Below are positions 34,854-43,255 of a stretch of DNA of 64,000 nt, one piece after another (the stretch's first letter is position 1; each line of letters opens with the position of its first letter). The DNA is taken from the NCBI RefSeq assembly GCF_038396635.1, contig NZ_CP121687.1, positions 248,001-312,000 of the forward strand, in the 5' to 3' direction. The stretch is from Defluviitalea saccharophila (GTDB taxonomy: Bacteria > Bacillota > Clostridia > Lachnospirales > Defluviitaleaceae). The notes under the pieces were generated by a model. The model ran no database searches and was not told the origin of the DNA. It worked only from the letters and a program-made list of their open reading frames with translations. The position numbers were made by a program, and so were the translations under genes.

Positions 34854-36005
34854 ATGGAATCTACAGTATCCCGAAAACACCAGGAACGATTAAAGGGAAC
34901 TAAAGCAAATAAAATAAAAGTCATAAGAACCCAATGCGATTTCACCATTTTATTTACTGTAGGATTATTGGTATTATTTGGCCTAGTGATGATTTTTAGT
35001 TCTAGTTATTATTATGCATTAAATCATTTTAATGATATGTACCATTTTTTAAAAAGGCAGGCTCTCTGGTCCTTAATTGGTTTTGCGGCTATGATTTTTA
35101 TGATGAATTATGATTATAAGAATATAAAATTATTAGCCGTTCCTGGGTACATCGTATCACAAATTTTGCTTGTACTCGTATTATTTATTGGTAAGGAAGT
35201 AAATGGATCAAAGAGATGGCTTTTTGGATTTCAGCCTTCAGAGTTAGCAAAGCTTACGATTATTTTCTTTATGGCTTTAATAATATCTTATAATAGAAAC
35301 AAACTAAAGAAATTTACAGGACTATTGTTCTATTTGATTTTTGTAGCCATTCCAGTCGTTTTAATTGCTATACAAAACTTAAGTACTGCAATTGTTGTTA
35401 TGTTTATAGGAACTGCCATGCTTTTTGTTGCCAGCCCTAAGATTTGGCACTTTTTCGTCTTGGCTCTGCCGGCGATAGCTGGAGGGGCTGCTGCGGTAAT
35501 GCTTCCGCAGTTTGCCTACAGATTAGATCGTATTCAAATTTGGAAGAATCCGTGGATCGACCCTACCGGTAAAGGCTATCAGCCTATACAATCCCTATAT
35601 GCGGTAGGCTCGGGAGGATTATTTGGATTAGGACTGGGTGAAAGCAGGCAAAAACTTGGATTTATTCCGGAGGCTCATAATGATATTATCTTTGCTATTG
35701 TATGTGAAGAATTAGGATTAGTAGGAGCAGTAGCTTTATTAACATTATTTTTAATATTGATTTGGAGAGGTATAAAAGTAGCTTTAAATGCTCCTGATTT
35801 ATTTTCGTCCTTAGTAGCGTCAGGAATAGTTTGTATGATCGGGATTCAAGTATTAATTAATGTGGCAGTTATAACAAAAACCATTCCTACAACCGGGATG
35901 CCTTTACCTTTTATCAGTTATGGAGGATCTTCCTTGCTGTTTACTATGGCTGCAATGGGGATTTTACTCAATATATCAAGGTATTCTAAATTGAATAAAC
36001 TATAA
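34854..36005 (+). CDS. SEDS peptidoglycan polymerase FtsW/SpoVE
   Basis: 383 residues with ten hydrophobic segments. SEDS motifs: NGSKRWL, FQPSELAKL, GLGESRQKLGFIPEAHNDIIFAIVCEELG, and PTTGMPLPFISYGGSS. These proteins polymerise glycan strands from lipid II together with a class B PBP. In B. subtilis this position is held by spoVE; here only one SEDS gene is in the cluster, and vegetative FtsW or sporulation SpoVE cannot be told apart from sequence. Starts 5 bp after murD. Confidence 0.93.
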   Translation: MESTVSRKHQERLKGTKANKIKVIRTQCDFTILFTVGLLVLFGLVMIFSSSYYYALNHFNDMYHFLKRQALWSLIGFAAMIFMMNYDYKNIKLLAVPGYIVSQILLVLVLFIGKEVNGSKRWLFGFQPSELAKLTIIFFMALIISYNRNKLKKFTGLLFYLIFVAIPVVLIAIQNLSTAIVVMFIGTAMLFVASPKIWHFFVLALPAIAGGAAAVMLPQFAYRLDRIQIWKNPWIDPTGKGYQPIQSLYAVGSGGLFGLGLGESRQKLGFIPEAHNDIIFAIVCEELGLVGAVALLTLFLILIWRGIKVALNAPDLFSSLVASGIVCMIGIQVLINVAVITKTIPTTGMPLPFISYGGSSLLFTMAAMGILLNISRYSKLNKL

Positions 36006-36014
36006 ATTAATGTA

Positions 36015-36115
36015 CTCCTGAAGCTTAATGGGATTGCTCATATAGGTCAGTCACAACTTCCATTATTATGCATACTATAGTTATATATAGGCTTACCTGA
36101 CAGTTTCAGGAGGTG
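36015..36115 (+). promoter_or_regulatory. murA leader with alternative Shine-Dalgarno pairings
   Basis: CTCCTGAA (36015-36022) is the exact complement of TTCAGGAG (36105-36112), which contains the murA ribosome site AGGAGGTG. A local hairpin CCTGA-cagtt-TCAGG competes for the same bases, and GTCAG further upstream can pair with CTGAC. The 100-bp leader therefore offers mutually exclusive folds; no terminator is seen. Confidence 0.4.
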
Positions 36116-36124
36116 TCTTTCTTT

Positions 36125-37378
36125 ATGGGCAAATTTTATATAGATGGAGGAACGCGGCTGGAAGGGACGTTACGTGTTCAGGGAGGGAAAAATGCAGTTC
36201 TTCCAATATTAGCCGCAACAGTATTGAATAGGAATATAAGCTATATTCATGATTGTCCTCAAATATTAGATGTACTTACTATGATTAGTATTCTTGAAAG
36301 AATCGGGTGCAATGTAAAATGGGAAGGCAAAACCCTTATTGTTGATTCATCTACTGTTTCCTCCTATGAAGTACCTGAAGACTTAGTAAGAGAAATGCGC
36401 TCTTCGATTATTTTATTAGGTTCGGTGCTTGGAAGATATAAGAAAGTGATTATATCTTATCCCGGCGGCTGTCCTTTGGGCCCTAGACCGATTGATTTGC
36501 ATTTGAAGGCGTTAAAACAACTCGGGGTTCATATAAAAGAGGAACATGGCTTTATTATTTGCGAAGCTTCAAAATTAACCGGCGCAAAAATTCATTTAGA
36601 TTTTCCCAGCGTAGGAGCTACAGAAAATATTATGCTGGCAGCAGCTCTGGCTGAAGGAACAACAGTCATTTATAATGCGGCTAAAGAGCCAGAAATTAAA
36701 GATTTACAGGATTTCTTAAATGGTATGGGTGCCAAGATATCGGGAGCTTCGACCGATGTCATTTATATTGAAGGAGTAAAAAAATTAGATCAGGTAGAAC
36801 ATAAGGTAATTCCGGATAGGATTGTTGCTGGTACTTACCTTGCAGCAGCAGCAATTACCGGTGGAAAAATAGAACTTACCAATGTTGAGTCTAATCATAT
36901 ACAGGCAGTAACATCAAAATTGAGAGAAGTTGGTTGTATTATCACTGAGAAAGAAAACAGCCTTTTTTTAAGGGCTCCAAAACAACTAAGAAGTGTGGAT
37001 ATTGTCCGTACTCAGCCATATCCTGGATTTCCGACAGATATGCAGGCACAGATGATGGCTTTATTAACGATTGCTTCAGGAACGAGTATCATTACTGAAA
37101 CAGTATTTGAATCCAGATATAAGCATGCTGAAGAGCTCATGAGAATGGGTGCGGATATCACATTAGAGGGACGTACTGCCATCGTTAAAGGTGTAAATGA
37201 ACTGACGGGAACCACAGTTCATGCTAAAGATTTAAGAGGGGGAGCAGCCTTAATCATGGCAGGATTAGTTGCGCAGGGAAGTACAATTGTTGAAGGGGCT
37301 AAGCACATTGAAAGAGGATATGAAGAAATTGATAAAGACCTTCAACTATTAGGCGCAAGTATCCGAAAAATTGATTAG
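36125..37378 (+). CDS. murA: UDP-N-acetylglucosamine 1-carboxyvinyltransferase
   Basis: First committed step of peptidoglycan synthesis, transferring enolpyruvate from PEP to UDP-GlcNAc; target of fosfomycin. 417 residues. Conserved: LRVQGGKNAVLPI, and the active-site loop GGCPLGPRPIDLH, which contains the PEP-reactive cysteine. ATG 36125 is preceded by AGGAGGTG at 9 nt; an in-frame GTG at 36113 lies within that site. Its place between ftsW/spoVE and divIB is where B. subtilis has murG-murB-divIB. Confidence 0.96.
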   Translation: MGKFYIDGGTRLEGTLRVQGGKNAVLPILAATVLNRNISYIHDCPQILDVLTMISILERIGCNVKWEGKTLIVDSSTVSSYEVPEDLVREMRSSIILLGSVLGRYKKVIISYPGGCPLGPRPIDLHLKALKQLGVHIKEEHGFIICEASKLTGAKIHLDFPSVGATENIMLAAALAEGTTVIYNAAKEPEIKDLQDFLNGMGAKISGASTDVIYIEGVKKLDQVEHKVIPDRIVAGTYLAAAAITGGKIELTNVESNHIQAVTSKLREVGCIITEKENSLFLRAPKQLRSVDIVRTQPYPGFPTDMQAQMMALLTIASGTSIITETVFESRYKHAEELMRMGADITLEGRTAIVKGVNELTGTTVHAKDLRGGAALIMAGLVAQGSTIVEGAKHIERGYEEIDKDLQLLGASIRKID

Positions 37379-37411
37379 GATAAAATGAATTGAAAAACGA
37401 AGGTGAAATGA

Positions 37412-38152
37412 ATGGGAAGAATTATACCAATCAATAATGTTCAAAGGCAATCGAAATTTACTAAGATTTTAATAATTGTTATTTTAATTGTTGTGTTTTT
37501 CTTGCTATTTTTTACTTCTCCGCTTTTTTCGGTTCAAAAAATTGTGGTAAGAGGCAATGATCATTATTCAGAGGAACAAATCATTGAAAAAATAAATTTT
37601 AACTTAAATCAAAACATATTCTTGCTCCAAAAACAAAAAGCAGAGAAACTACTTTGCCAAGATCCTTATATAGAATCTGCAAGTATAGAAATACAATGGC
37701 CCAATCAAATTAATATTTTAATTGATGAAAGAAAAGTGGTGGGATATGTTCCTTATGTAGGGACATATCTTTATATAGATAAAGATGGACGAGTATTAGA
37801 GACCTCATCTGCTTATACGGAGAATCTTCCTATTGTTCATGGTTTAGAATTTGACCATTTTGAAATTGGACAAGTTATTCCAGTTAAGAATAAAAGTTCT
37901 TTAAATGTAGTGGCTGTAATGGCACAGATGATGTTAAAATACAATTTGCTTGAAGATATCATAAAAATTGATGTAAGTGATCCATCGGATACTCATATAT
38001 ATGTGAAGAAATTAGATGTATCTATGGGAAATGTTGAAGAGTTTGATAAAAAAATACAATGGATGATTCAGATCATGAATGTGTACGATATGGGTAAGGT
38101 GGATTTGAAAAATATTGACAAAGGTCGAGCAGTTTTTTCTCCGCTTACTTAA
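37412..38152 (+). CDS. divIB: Cell division protein DivIB/FtsQ
   Basis: 246 residues. Short basic cytoplasmic tail, one transmembrane segment (about 20-42), then a POTRA domain (FSVQKIVVRGNDHYSEEQIIEKINF) and the beta domain (YIESASIEIQWPNQINILIDERKVVGYV). It stabilises FtsL-DivIC in the divisome. The ATG is preceded by AAGGTGAAAT. Position before ftsZ supports the call. Confidence 0.92.
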   Translation: MGRIIPINNVQRQSKFTKILIIVILIVVFFLLFFTSPLFSVQKIVVRGNDHYSEEQIIEKINFNLNQNIFLLQKQKAEKLLCQDPYIESASIEIQWPNQINILIDERKVVGYVPYVGTYLYIDKDGRVLETSSAYTENLPIVHGLEFDHFEIGQVIPVKNKSSLNVVAVMAQMMLKYNLLEDIIKIDVSDPSDTHIYVKKLDVSMGNVEEFDKKIQWMIQIMNVYDMGKVDLKNIDKGRAVFSPLT

Positions 38153-38310
38153 GAAGTTTTAATTTGGAATAATTTATTATTGAATAATATAGAAAAACCA
38201 ATTATTATATAGTTAACTAAAATATCCACTCAAGATAAATTTACATAGAAAATAATTGGTATTTAGTGTATAATTAAAATTATGGAATGATTAGCGAAGG
38301 GGGATTAGGT

Positions 38311-39414
38311 GTGCTGGAATTTGACATGACACAAGAACATGTGGCGCAAATAAAAGTAATTGGCGTAGGCGGTGGAGGAAATAATGCCGTTGATCGTATG
38401 ATAGAAGAGGATCTAAAGGGTGTAGAATTTATTACTGTAAATACCGATCGTCAGGCATTAAGCCGTTCAAAAGCTACGGTAAAAATTCAAATTGGTGAAA
38501 AAATAACTCGAGGATTAGGTGCAGGTGCAAATCCAGATATCGGTACCAAATCGGCAGAGGAGAGCAGAGAAGAAATTATAGAAGCAATAAAAGGTGCCGA
38601 TATGGTATTTGTTACAGCCGGTATGGGTGGAGGAACTGGTACTGGAGCGGCTCCTGTAATAGCAAATATTGCAAAACAGGAAGGTATTTTAACTGTTGGT
38701 GTTGTTACAAAACCTTTTGGTTTTGAAGGTCGTAAAAGAATGTTAAATGCAGAAAAAGGTATTGCAGAATTAAAGCAAAATGTGGATACTTTAATCATTA
38801 TTCCTAATGATAAGCTATTACATATCATTGATAAGAAAACAACTATGATAGAAGCTTTCAAAAAGGCTGATGAAGTATTACGTCAAGGGGTTCAAGGTAT
38901 TTCTGATTTAATTTCTAATCCTGGTATTATTAATCTGGACTTTGCAGACGTAAGAACCATTATGTCTGATAAGGGAATAGCACATATGGGAATTGGACGA
39001 GCTTCCGGTGAAAATAAAACGGAAGTTGCCGCTAAGGCAGCTATTCATAGTCCATTATTAGATACCAGCATTGATGGTGCGAAAGGTGTCTTAATCAACA
39101 TAAGTGGTGGATCAAATCTTGGTTTGCTTGAAGCAAATGAAGCAGCAAACCTTATTCGTGAAGCGGTTGACCCTGAAGCAGAAATCATTTTTGGAACAAC
39201 CATTAATGATGATTTAGGCGATGAAGTAATCGTAACAGTAATTGCTACAGGTTTTGAAAGTAATTTAGGAAGTACTATTAAAGCTCCTAAGAAAGAAGAA
39301 ACAATCATACAGCCTCAAAAAGAAATCATTACTGCTTCTCCTATTTCTTCAGAAAAAGTGGATGAGCCTAGCTTCATTGATATTCCTATATTTTTGCAAA
39401 GAAGAAGAAGATAA
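38311..39414 (+). CDS. ftsZ: Cell division protein FtsZ
   Basis: Tubulin-like GTPase that forms the Z ring. 367 residues from GTG 38311, chosen because AGGGGG lies 7 nt upstream and the protein then starts MLEFDM as in other clostridial FtsZ; the frame remains open to 38287. Tubulin signature GMGGGTGTG at 104-112 and [15 protein letters not shown] near the N-terminus. The C-terminal peptide [11 protein letters not shown] ends the protein and is the docking site for partners. No ftsA lies beside it. Confidence 0.98.
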   Translation: MLEFDMTQEHVAQIKVIGVGGGGNNAVDRMIEEDLKGVEFITVNTDRQALSRSKATVKIQIGEKITRGLGAGANPDIGTKSAEESREEIIEAIKGADMVFVTAGMGGGTGTGAAPVIANIAKQEGILTVGVVTKPFGFEGRKRMLNAEKGIAELKQNVDTLIIIPNDKLLHIIDKKTTMIEAFKKADEVLRQGVQGISDLISNPGIINLDFADVRTIMSDKGIAHMGIGRASGENKTEVAAKAAIHSPLLDTSIDGAKGVLINISGGSNLGLLEANEAANLIREAVDPEAEIIFGTTINDDLGDEVIVTVIATGFESNLGSTIKAPKKEETIIQPQKEIITASPISSEKVDEPSFIDIPIFLQRRRR

Positions 39415-39493
39415 TATAAGAATACGTTAGGTTGATCTTGTAAAATAGTAACCTGTGATTTTAAAGCAGTTAAAATAATTTTTCGTTATATAA

Positions 39494-39524
39494 AAGGTAT
39501 AACATTATGTTATATCTTTTTTTT
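39494..39524 (+). terminator. Terminator downstream of ftsZ
   Basis: AAGGTATAAC and GTTATATCTT pair with one G-U across a five-base loop and end in eight T, 80 bp after the ftsZ stop. Confidence 0.75.
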
Positions 39525-39639
39525 ATGCAATCAGACGATTTTACAAAAAATGGAATAGTTATTATGTATAATAGTAATATGCATCTTAAAGAAAGAATAT
39601 AAATGAATAGAGTAGTGTTATAAATGGGGGAATTATACG

Positions 39640-40569
39640 ATGGAACAACCATTTCAAATAGAAATATACGCGGACATTGTGTTTTTTCTTAATTTTGTGA
39701 TGGACTATTTTATTTTATGGATCGTAAGTAAAATAATTAAGAAAAATGTTTCCTCAAAAAGACTTTTTTTAGGAGCATTTCTAGGAGCCCTGCTTTATTG
39801 CCTGATGATTTTTATTCCTATATTTAGAACGACCTATAATTTAATAGGTATAATTGGACTGCCGATGATTCCCCTAATGATTACCTATAGGCCTAATTCT
39901 TTTAAAAACCTGATTAAGGTGTTTATATTGTTTCATGGAACTGCTTTTGCTCTTGGAGGAGCTGGGATCGCGTTATTCTATTATTTAAATATCGGAAAAG
40001 TTATTCAGGATGCACTTCAGTTTAAAATAGAAAATTTCCCTATAGTATTATTATTCGTTTCTAGCGTTTTATCATATTTTTTTATAAAAACAATATGGTC
40101 TTGGATTCGCAAATATACTACAAAAGAAGGTAATTTATATCATATTAAGATTTACTTTGAGGGACAGCAGATTGATGCCAGTGCCCTTCTGGATACGGGA
40201 AATTCATTATATGATCCTTTTAGTCAAAGTCCTGTTATTGTTGTAGAATTTTCTTCAGTGAAAGCATTTTTACCCGAAAGCATTCAAAAATTATTTTATG
40301 ATAATAAAGAGAACGATCTAAATTTACTTACACAGTCAATTACACAAACTCCTATCAGAGCCAAGATAAGAATGATTCCTTTTTCCAGTTTAGGCATGCC
40401 GAATGGTATGCTTGTCGGTTTTAGACCGGATCAAGTTGAAGTTATAGAACAAGACAATACTTCTACAATATTAAAAGATGTGGTTATAGGAATATATAAT
40501 CAAAGACTTTCAAAAGACAATAGGTATCAAGCCTTGCTTCATCCAGACATATTTCATAACATTGCATAA
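39640..40569 (+). CDS. spoIIGA: Sigma-E processing aspartic protease
   Basis: Mother-cell membrane protease that cleaves pro-sigma-E after engulfment signalling by SpoIIR. 309 residues: five membrane segments in the first half, then a cytoplasmic domain with the aspartic-protease motif DTGNSLYDP (Asp185). The sigE gene follows 24 bp later, the standard spoIIG operon. A TATAAT at 39567 with TTTACA 21 bp upstream recalls the oddly long spacing of the Spo0A-activated B. subtilis promoter, but no clear 0A box was seen. Confidence 0.95.
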   Translation: MEQPFQIEIYADIVFFLNFVMDYFILWIVSKIIKKNVSSKRLFLGAFLGALLYCLMIFIPIFRTTYNLIGIIGLPMIPLMITYRPNSFKNLIKVFILFHGTAFALGGAGIALFYYLNIGKVIQDALQFKIENFPIVLLFVSSVLSYFFIKTIWSWIRKYTTKEGNLYHIKIYFEGQQIDASALLDTGNSLYDPFSQSPVIVVEFSSVKAFLPESIQKLFYDNKENDLNLLTQSITQTPIRAKIRMIPFSSLGMPNGMLVGFRPDQVEVIEQDNTSTILKDVVIGIYNQRLSKDNRYQALLHPDIFHNIA

Positions 40570-40593
40570 ATGTAATTGATAGGGGGAGATAAC

Positions 40594-41331
40594 GTGAAAG
40601 TAATTTATGAACTTAAACTCAAGTTTTGTTTTTATTGGAATAAATTATTAAGGTTGCTTCATCTAAAAGATGAAGATTCAGTTTACTATATCGGAGGAAG
40701 CGAAATCTTACCGCCACCTTTGAATAAAGAAGAAGAAGACTCTCTCATTAACCAATTGGGAGGAGAACAGGACTTATACGTGAAATCTGTTTTAATTGAA
40801 AGAAATCTAAGACTAGTTGTATACATAGCCAGAAAGTTTGAAAATACTGGGATAGGTGTAGAAGACCTTATATCTATTGGAACTATAGGACTTATAAAAG
40901 CGATTAATACTTTTAAACCTGATAAAAAAATTAAATTAGCAACTTATGCTTCCCGCTGTATTGAAAATGAAATTCTTATGTATCTACGAAGAACGAATAA
41001 ATTAAAGACGGAGATTTCTATAGATGAACCACTTAATGTAGACTGGGATGGGAATGAATTGTTATTATCGGATATCTTAGGAACAGATCCTGATATCATC
41101 TATAGAAGCATTGAAGATGAAGTTGATCGTGACTTATTAAGTAAAGCAATGGATAAGCTGTCCAATCGTGAAAAGGAGATTGTTGAGCTTAGATTCGGAC
41201 TTACTGCAGAAGGAAAAGAAAAAACACAAAAAGAAGTTGCTGATTTACTGGGCATTTCACAGTCCTATATATCAAGATTGGAGAAAAAAATCATATATAG
41301 ACTAAGAAAGGAAATAAATAGAATGCATTAA
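40594..41331 (+). CDS. sigE: Sporulation sigma factor, pro-sigma-E
   Basis: Mother-cell sigma factor, 245 residues from GTG 40594 (AGGGGGAG at 5 nt). The N-terminus is the amphipathic pro-sequence, followed by [14 protein letters not shown], almost identical to the B. subtilis pro-sigma-E junction. Regions 2 and 4 are intact ([35 protein letters not shown]). Processed by the neighbouring SpoIIGA. Confidence 0.97.
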   Translation: MKVIYELKLKFCFYWNKLLRLLHLKDEDSVYYIGGSEILPPPLNKEEEDSLINQLGGEQDLYVKSVLIERNLRLVVYIARKFENTGIGVEDLISIGTIGLIKAINTFKPDKKIKLATYASRCIENEILMYLRRTNKLKTEISIDEPLNVDWDGNELLLSDILGTDPDIIYRSIEDEVDRDLLSKAMDKLSNREKEIVELRFGLTAEGKEKTQKEVADLLGISQSYISRLEKKIIYRLRKEINRMH

Positions 41332-41416
41332 GCCAAATTCAACCAAATGTATAATTTAGTTCTCTCTGGCAATCATTTTTAGTAGGTAGAATTTTAACTA
41401 TACTGGAGGGAACGGT

Positions 41417-42190
41417 ATGGCAATTAACAAAGTAGAAATATGCGGTGTAAATACTTCAAAACTGCCTGTTCTTACTAACGAAGAAAAAGAAGAATTATTT
41501 AAGAGGATATTACAAGGAGATAAAGAAGCAAGGGAATCATATATTAAAGGTAATTTAAGATTAGTATTAAGTGTTATACAAAGATTTAATAATCGGGGAG
41601 AACATGTGGATGATTTGTTTCAGGTTGGATGTATAGGGTTAATAAAAGCAATTGATAATTTTGATGTCACACAAAATGTTCGTTTTTCAACCTATGCAGT
41701 GCCAATGATTATAGGAGAGATTAGGAGATATCTTAGAGACAATAATTCGATAAGAGTAAGCCGATCGCTCCGTGATACAGCATATAAGGCATTGCAGGTA
41801 AAAGAAAGATTAATGAATCAAAATTCCAAAGAACCAACAATTACAGAAATCGCTGAGGAATTAGGTATTCCAAAAGAGGATGTTGTATTTGCCTTAGATG
41901 CAATACAGGACCCTATATCCCTGTTTGAACCCGTTTATCATGATGGTGGCGACGCCTTATATATTATGGATCAAGTTAGTGATAATAAAAATCAAGATGA
42001 AATGTGGCTTGAAAATATTGCCCTGAATGAGGCGATGAAAAGGCTCAATGATCGAGAAAAACATATTCTCTCCCTACGTTTTTTTGAAGGTAAAACTCAG
42101 ATGGAAGTTGCTGATGAGATTGGAATCTCTCAGGCTCAAGTTTCAAGACTAGAAAAAACTGCACTAAAACATATGAGAAAATATATATAA
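41417..42190 (+). CDS. sigG: Sporulation sigma factor sigma-G
   Basis: Late forespore sigma factor, 257 residues. Starts MAINKVEICGVNTSKLPVL, the sigma-G specific N-terminus used in anti-sigma (SpoIIAB/CsfB) control. Region 2 LFQVGCIGLIKAIDNFDV and region 4 TQMEVADEIGISQAQVSRLE are intact. As in Bacillus it follows sigE but is separated by 85 bp, where a forespore promoter would be expected; I could not assign one. Confidence 0.97.
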   Translation: MAINKVEICGVNTSKLPVLTNEEKEELFKRILQGDKEARESYIKGNLRLVLSVIQRFNNRGEHVDDLFQVGCIGLIKAIDNFDVTQNVRFSTYAVPMIIGEIRRYLRDNNSIRVSRSLRDTAYKALQVKERLMNQNSKEPTITEIAEELGIPKEDVVFALDAIQDPISLFEPVYHDGGDALYIMDQVSDNKNQDEMWLENIALNEAMKRLNDREKHILSLRFFEGKTQMEVADEIGISQAQVSRLEKTALKHMRKYI

Positions 42191-42204
42191 TGCACTATTA
42201 CCTC

Positions 42205-42248
42205 AGAACGCATCTAAGATGAGATATAATATCGTCTTGATGCGTTCT
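42205..42248 (+). other. Long hairpin between sigG and ymxH
   Basis: AGAACGCATC and GATGCGTTCT form a perfect 10-bp stem, extended inward by AAGA/TCTT and GATAT/ATATC. It is followed by ATTAAATTT rather than a T-run, so a classical terminator is doubtful. Confidence 0.5.
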
Positions 42249-42321
42249 ATTAAATTTGGAGCGTTCTTCATAATAATGTTTTGAATATAATGTAATATAG
42301 TATTTGTAGGGGGTATTCATT

Positions 42322-42585
42322 TTGGTTAGAATTTATGATATGAAACAAAAAGAAGTCATCAGCACGATAGATGGCTGTCGTTTGGGGTATATATGTGACA
42401 TAGAAATTGATTTAAACGAAGGTAGAATCAAAAAGATTATTGTGCCTGGTCCTGGAAAAGTTTTGGGTTTTTTTGGAAAAGATATGGAGTATCAAATTCC
42501 TTGGAGTAAAATAAGAAAAATTGGAGAGGATATCATTTTAGTGGATGTTATTGGGGATGATGTTTTAACTGAATCGGATTACTAG
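42322..42585 (+). CDS. YlmC/YmxH family PRC-barrel sporulation protein
   Basis: 87 residues, one PRC-barrel domain: DMKQKEVISTIDGCRLGYICDIEID, then VPGPGKVLGFFGKDMEYQIPW and IRKIGEDIILVD. The YlmC/YmxH family is restricted to spore formers and often lies beside sigG. Start is TTG 42322 with GGGGG at 8 nt; the next Met is internal to the domain. Function in sporulation not defined. Confidence 0.88.
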   Translation: MVRIYDMKQKEVISTIDGCRLGYICDIEIDLNEGRIKKIIVPGPGKVLGFFGKDMEYQIPWSKIRKIGEDIILVDVIGDDVLTESDY

Positions 42586-42633
42586 AGGAAAACTAACTAG
42601 TAATAAATAACTAGATAAATATACCAAAAAATA

Positions 42634-42662
42634 TTGACCAACAACATTTTGTGGATTATACT
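42634..42662 (+). promoter_or_regulatory. nrdR-nrdD promoter
   Basis: TTGACC (42634-42639), 17 bp, TATACT (42657-42662); transcription start expected near 42669, inside the second NrdR-like box. Confidence 0.7.
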
Positions 42663-42685
42663 TTAATATACACAAAATATTGTTT
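42639..42685 (+). promoter_or_regulatory. Pair of NrdR boxes
   Basis: Box 2, ACACAAAATATTGTTT (42670-42685), matches the NrdR consensus acaCwAtATaTwGtgt at 14 of 16 positions; box 1 (42639-42654, read on the minus strand CCACAAAATGTTGTTG) matches at about 11. Centres are 31 bp apart, the usual three-turn spacing. Box 1 lies between -35 and -10, box 2 over the start. In read-through RNA the two boxes could also pair into a hairpin followed by TTTTATTTTTTT, so a terminator for ymxH is possible too. Confidence 0.7.
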
Positions 42686-42780
42686 TATTTTTTTAAAATA
42701 TAGAAGATTTTCATTTATAAGGCCTAATGATCCTTGTATATGGATAGGGTTTCTAACATGGTCTTGAAAGGGGCGATTGA

Positions 42781-43239
42781 ATGAGATGTCCATTTTGCAA
42801 TTGTGAAGATACCAAAGTAATCGATTCCAGGCCGTCAGAAGAGAACAATTCAATTAGAAGAAGAAGACAATGCGAAAATTGTGAAAAACGTTTTACTACA
42901 TACGAGAAAGTTGAAACCATTCCTGTGATGGTCATAAAGAGAGATGGAACAAGAGAAGTATTTGACCGTAATAAAATTTTAAATGGTATAGTAAAGTCAT
43001 GTAATAAGAGGGCGATTCCTCTTCAACAAATGGAAAGCATCGTAGATGACATTGAAAATATGCTCTTAAACACACTTCAAAAAGAAGTAAACAGTACACA
43101 GATTGGTGAATTAGTCATGAAAAAACTTAAAGAGATAGATGAAGTTGCTTATGTTAGATTTGCCTCTGTGTATAGACAATTTAAGGATATCAATACTTTT
43201 ATGGAAGAATTAACAAAGCTATTACAGGAAAAAAAGTGA
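42781..43239 (+). CDS. nrdR: Transcriptional repressor NrdR
   Basis: Zinc-ribbon plus ATP-cone repressor of ribonucleotide reductase genes that senses dATP/ATP. 152 residues. Zinc ligands Cys3, Cys6, Cys31, Cys34; [20 protein letters not shown] is the near-invariant N-terminus; the ATP-cone follows ([17 protein letters not shown]). It directly precedes nrdD, its expected target, and NrdR-like boxes lie at the shared promoter. Confidence 0.97.
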   Translation: MRCPFCNCEDTKVIDSRPSEENNSIRRRRQCENCEKRFTTYEKVETIPVMVIKRDGTREVFDRNKILNGIVKSCNKRAIPLQQMESIVDDIENMLLNTLQKEVNSTQIGELVMKKLKEIDEVAYVRFASVYRQFKDINTFMEELTKLLQEKK

Positions 43240-43255
43240 AATAGGGGGATTTAGG

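Noticed and set aside
39530-39575. Spo0A-controlled promoter of spoIIGA
   Set aside because: TTTACA-21-TATAAT spacing is suggestive, but no 0A box (TGNCGAA) was found.
41340-41385. Sigma-F/sigma-G promoter before sigG
   Set aside because: GTATA and CATTTTTA are 20 bp apart and the -10 is mismatched.
42640-42694. Plain Rho-independent terminator of ymxH
   Set aside because: The same bases form a TTGACC-17-TATACT promoter with two NrdR-like boxes 31 bp apart; terminator action on read-through RNA is kept only as a side possibility.
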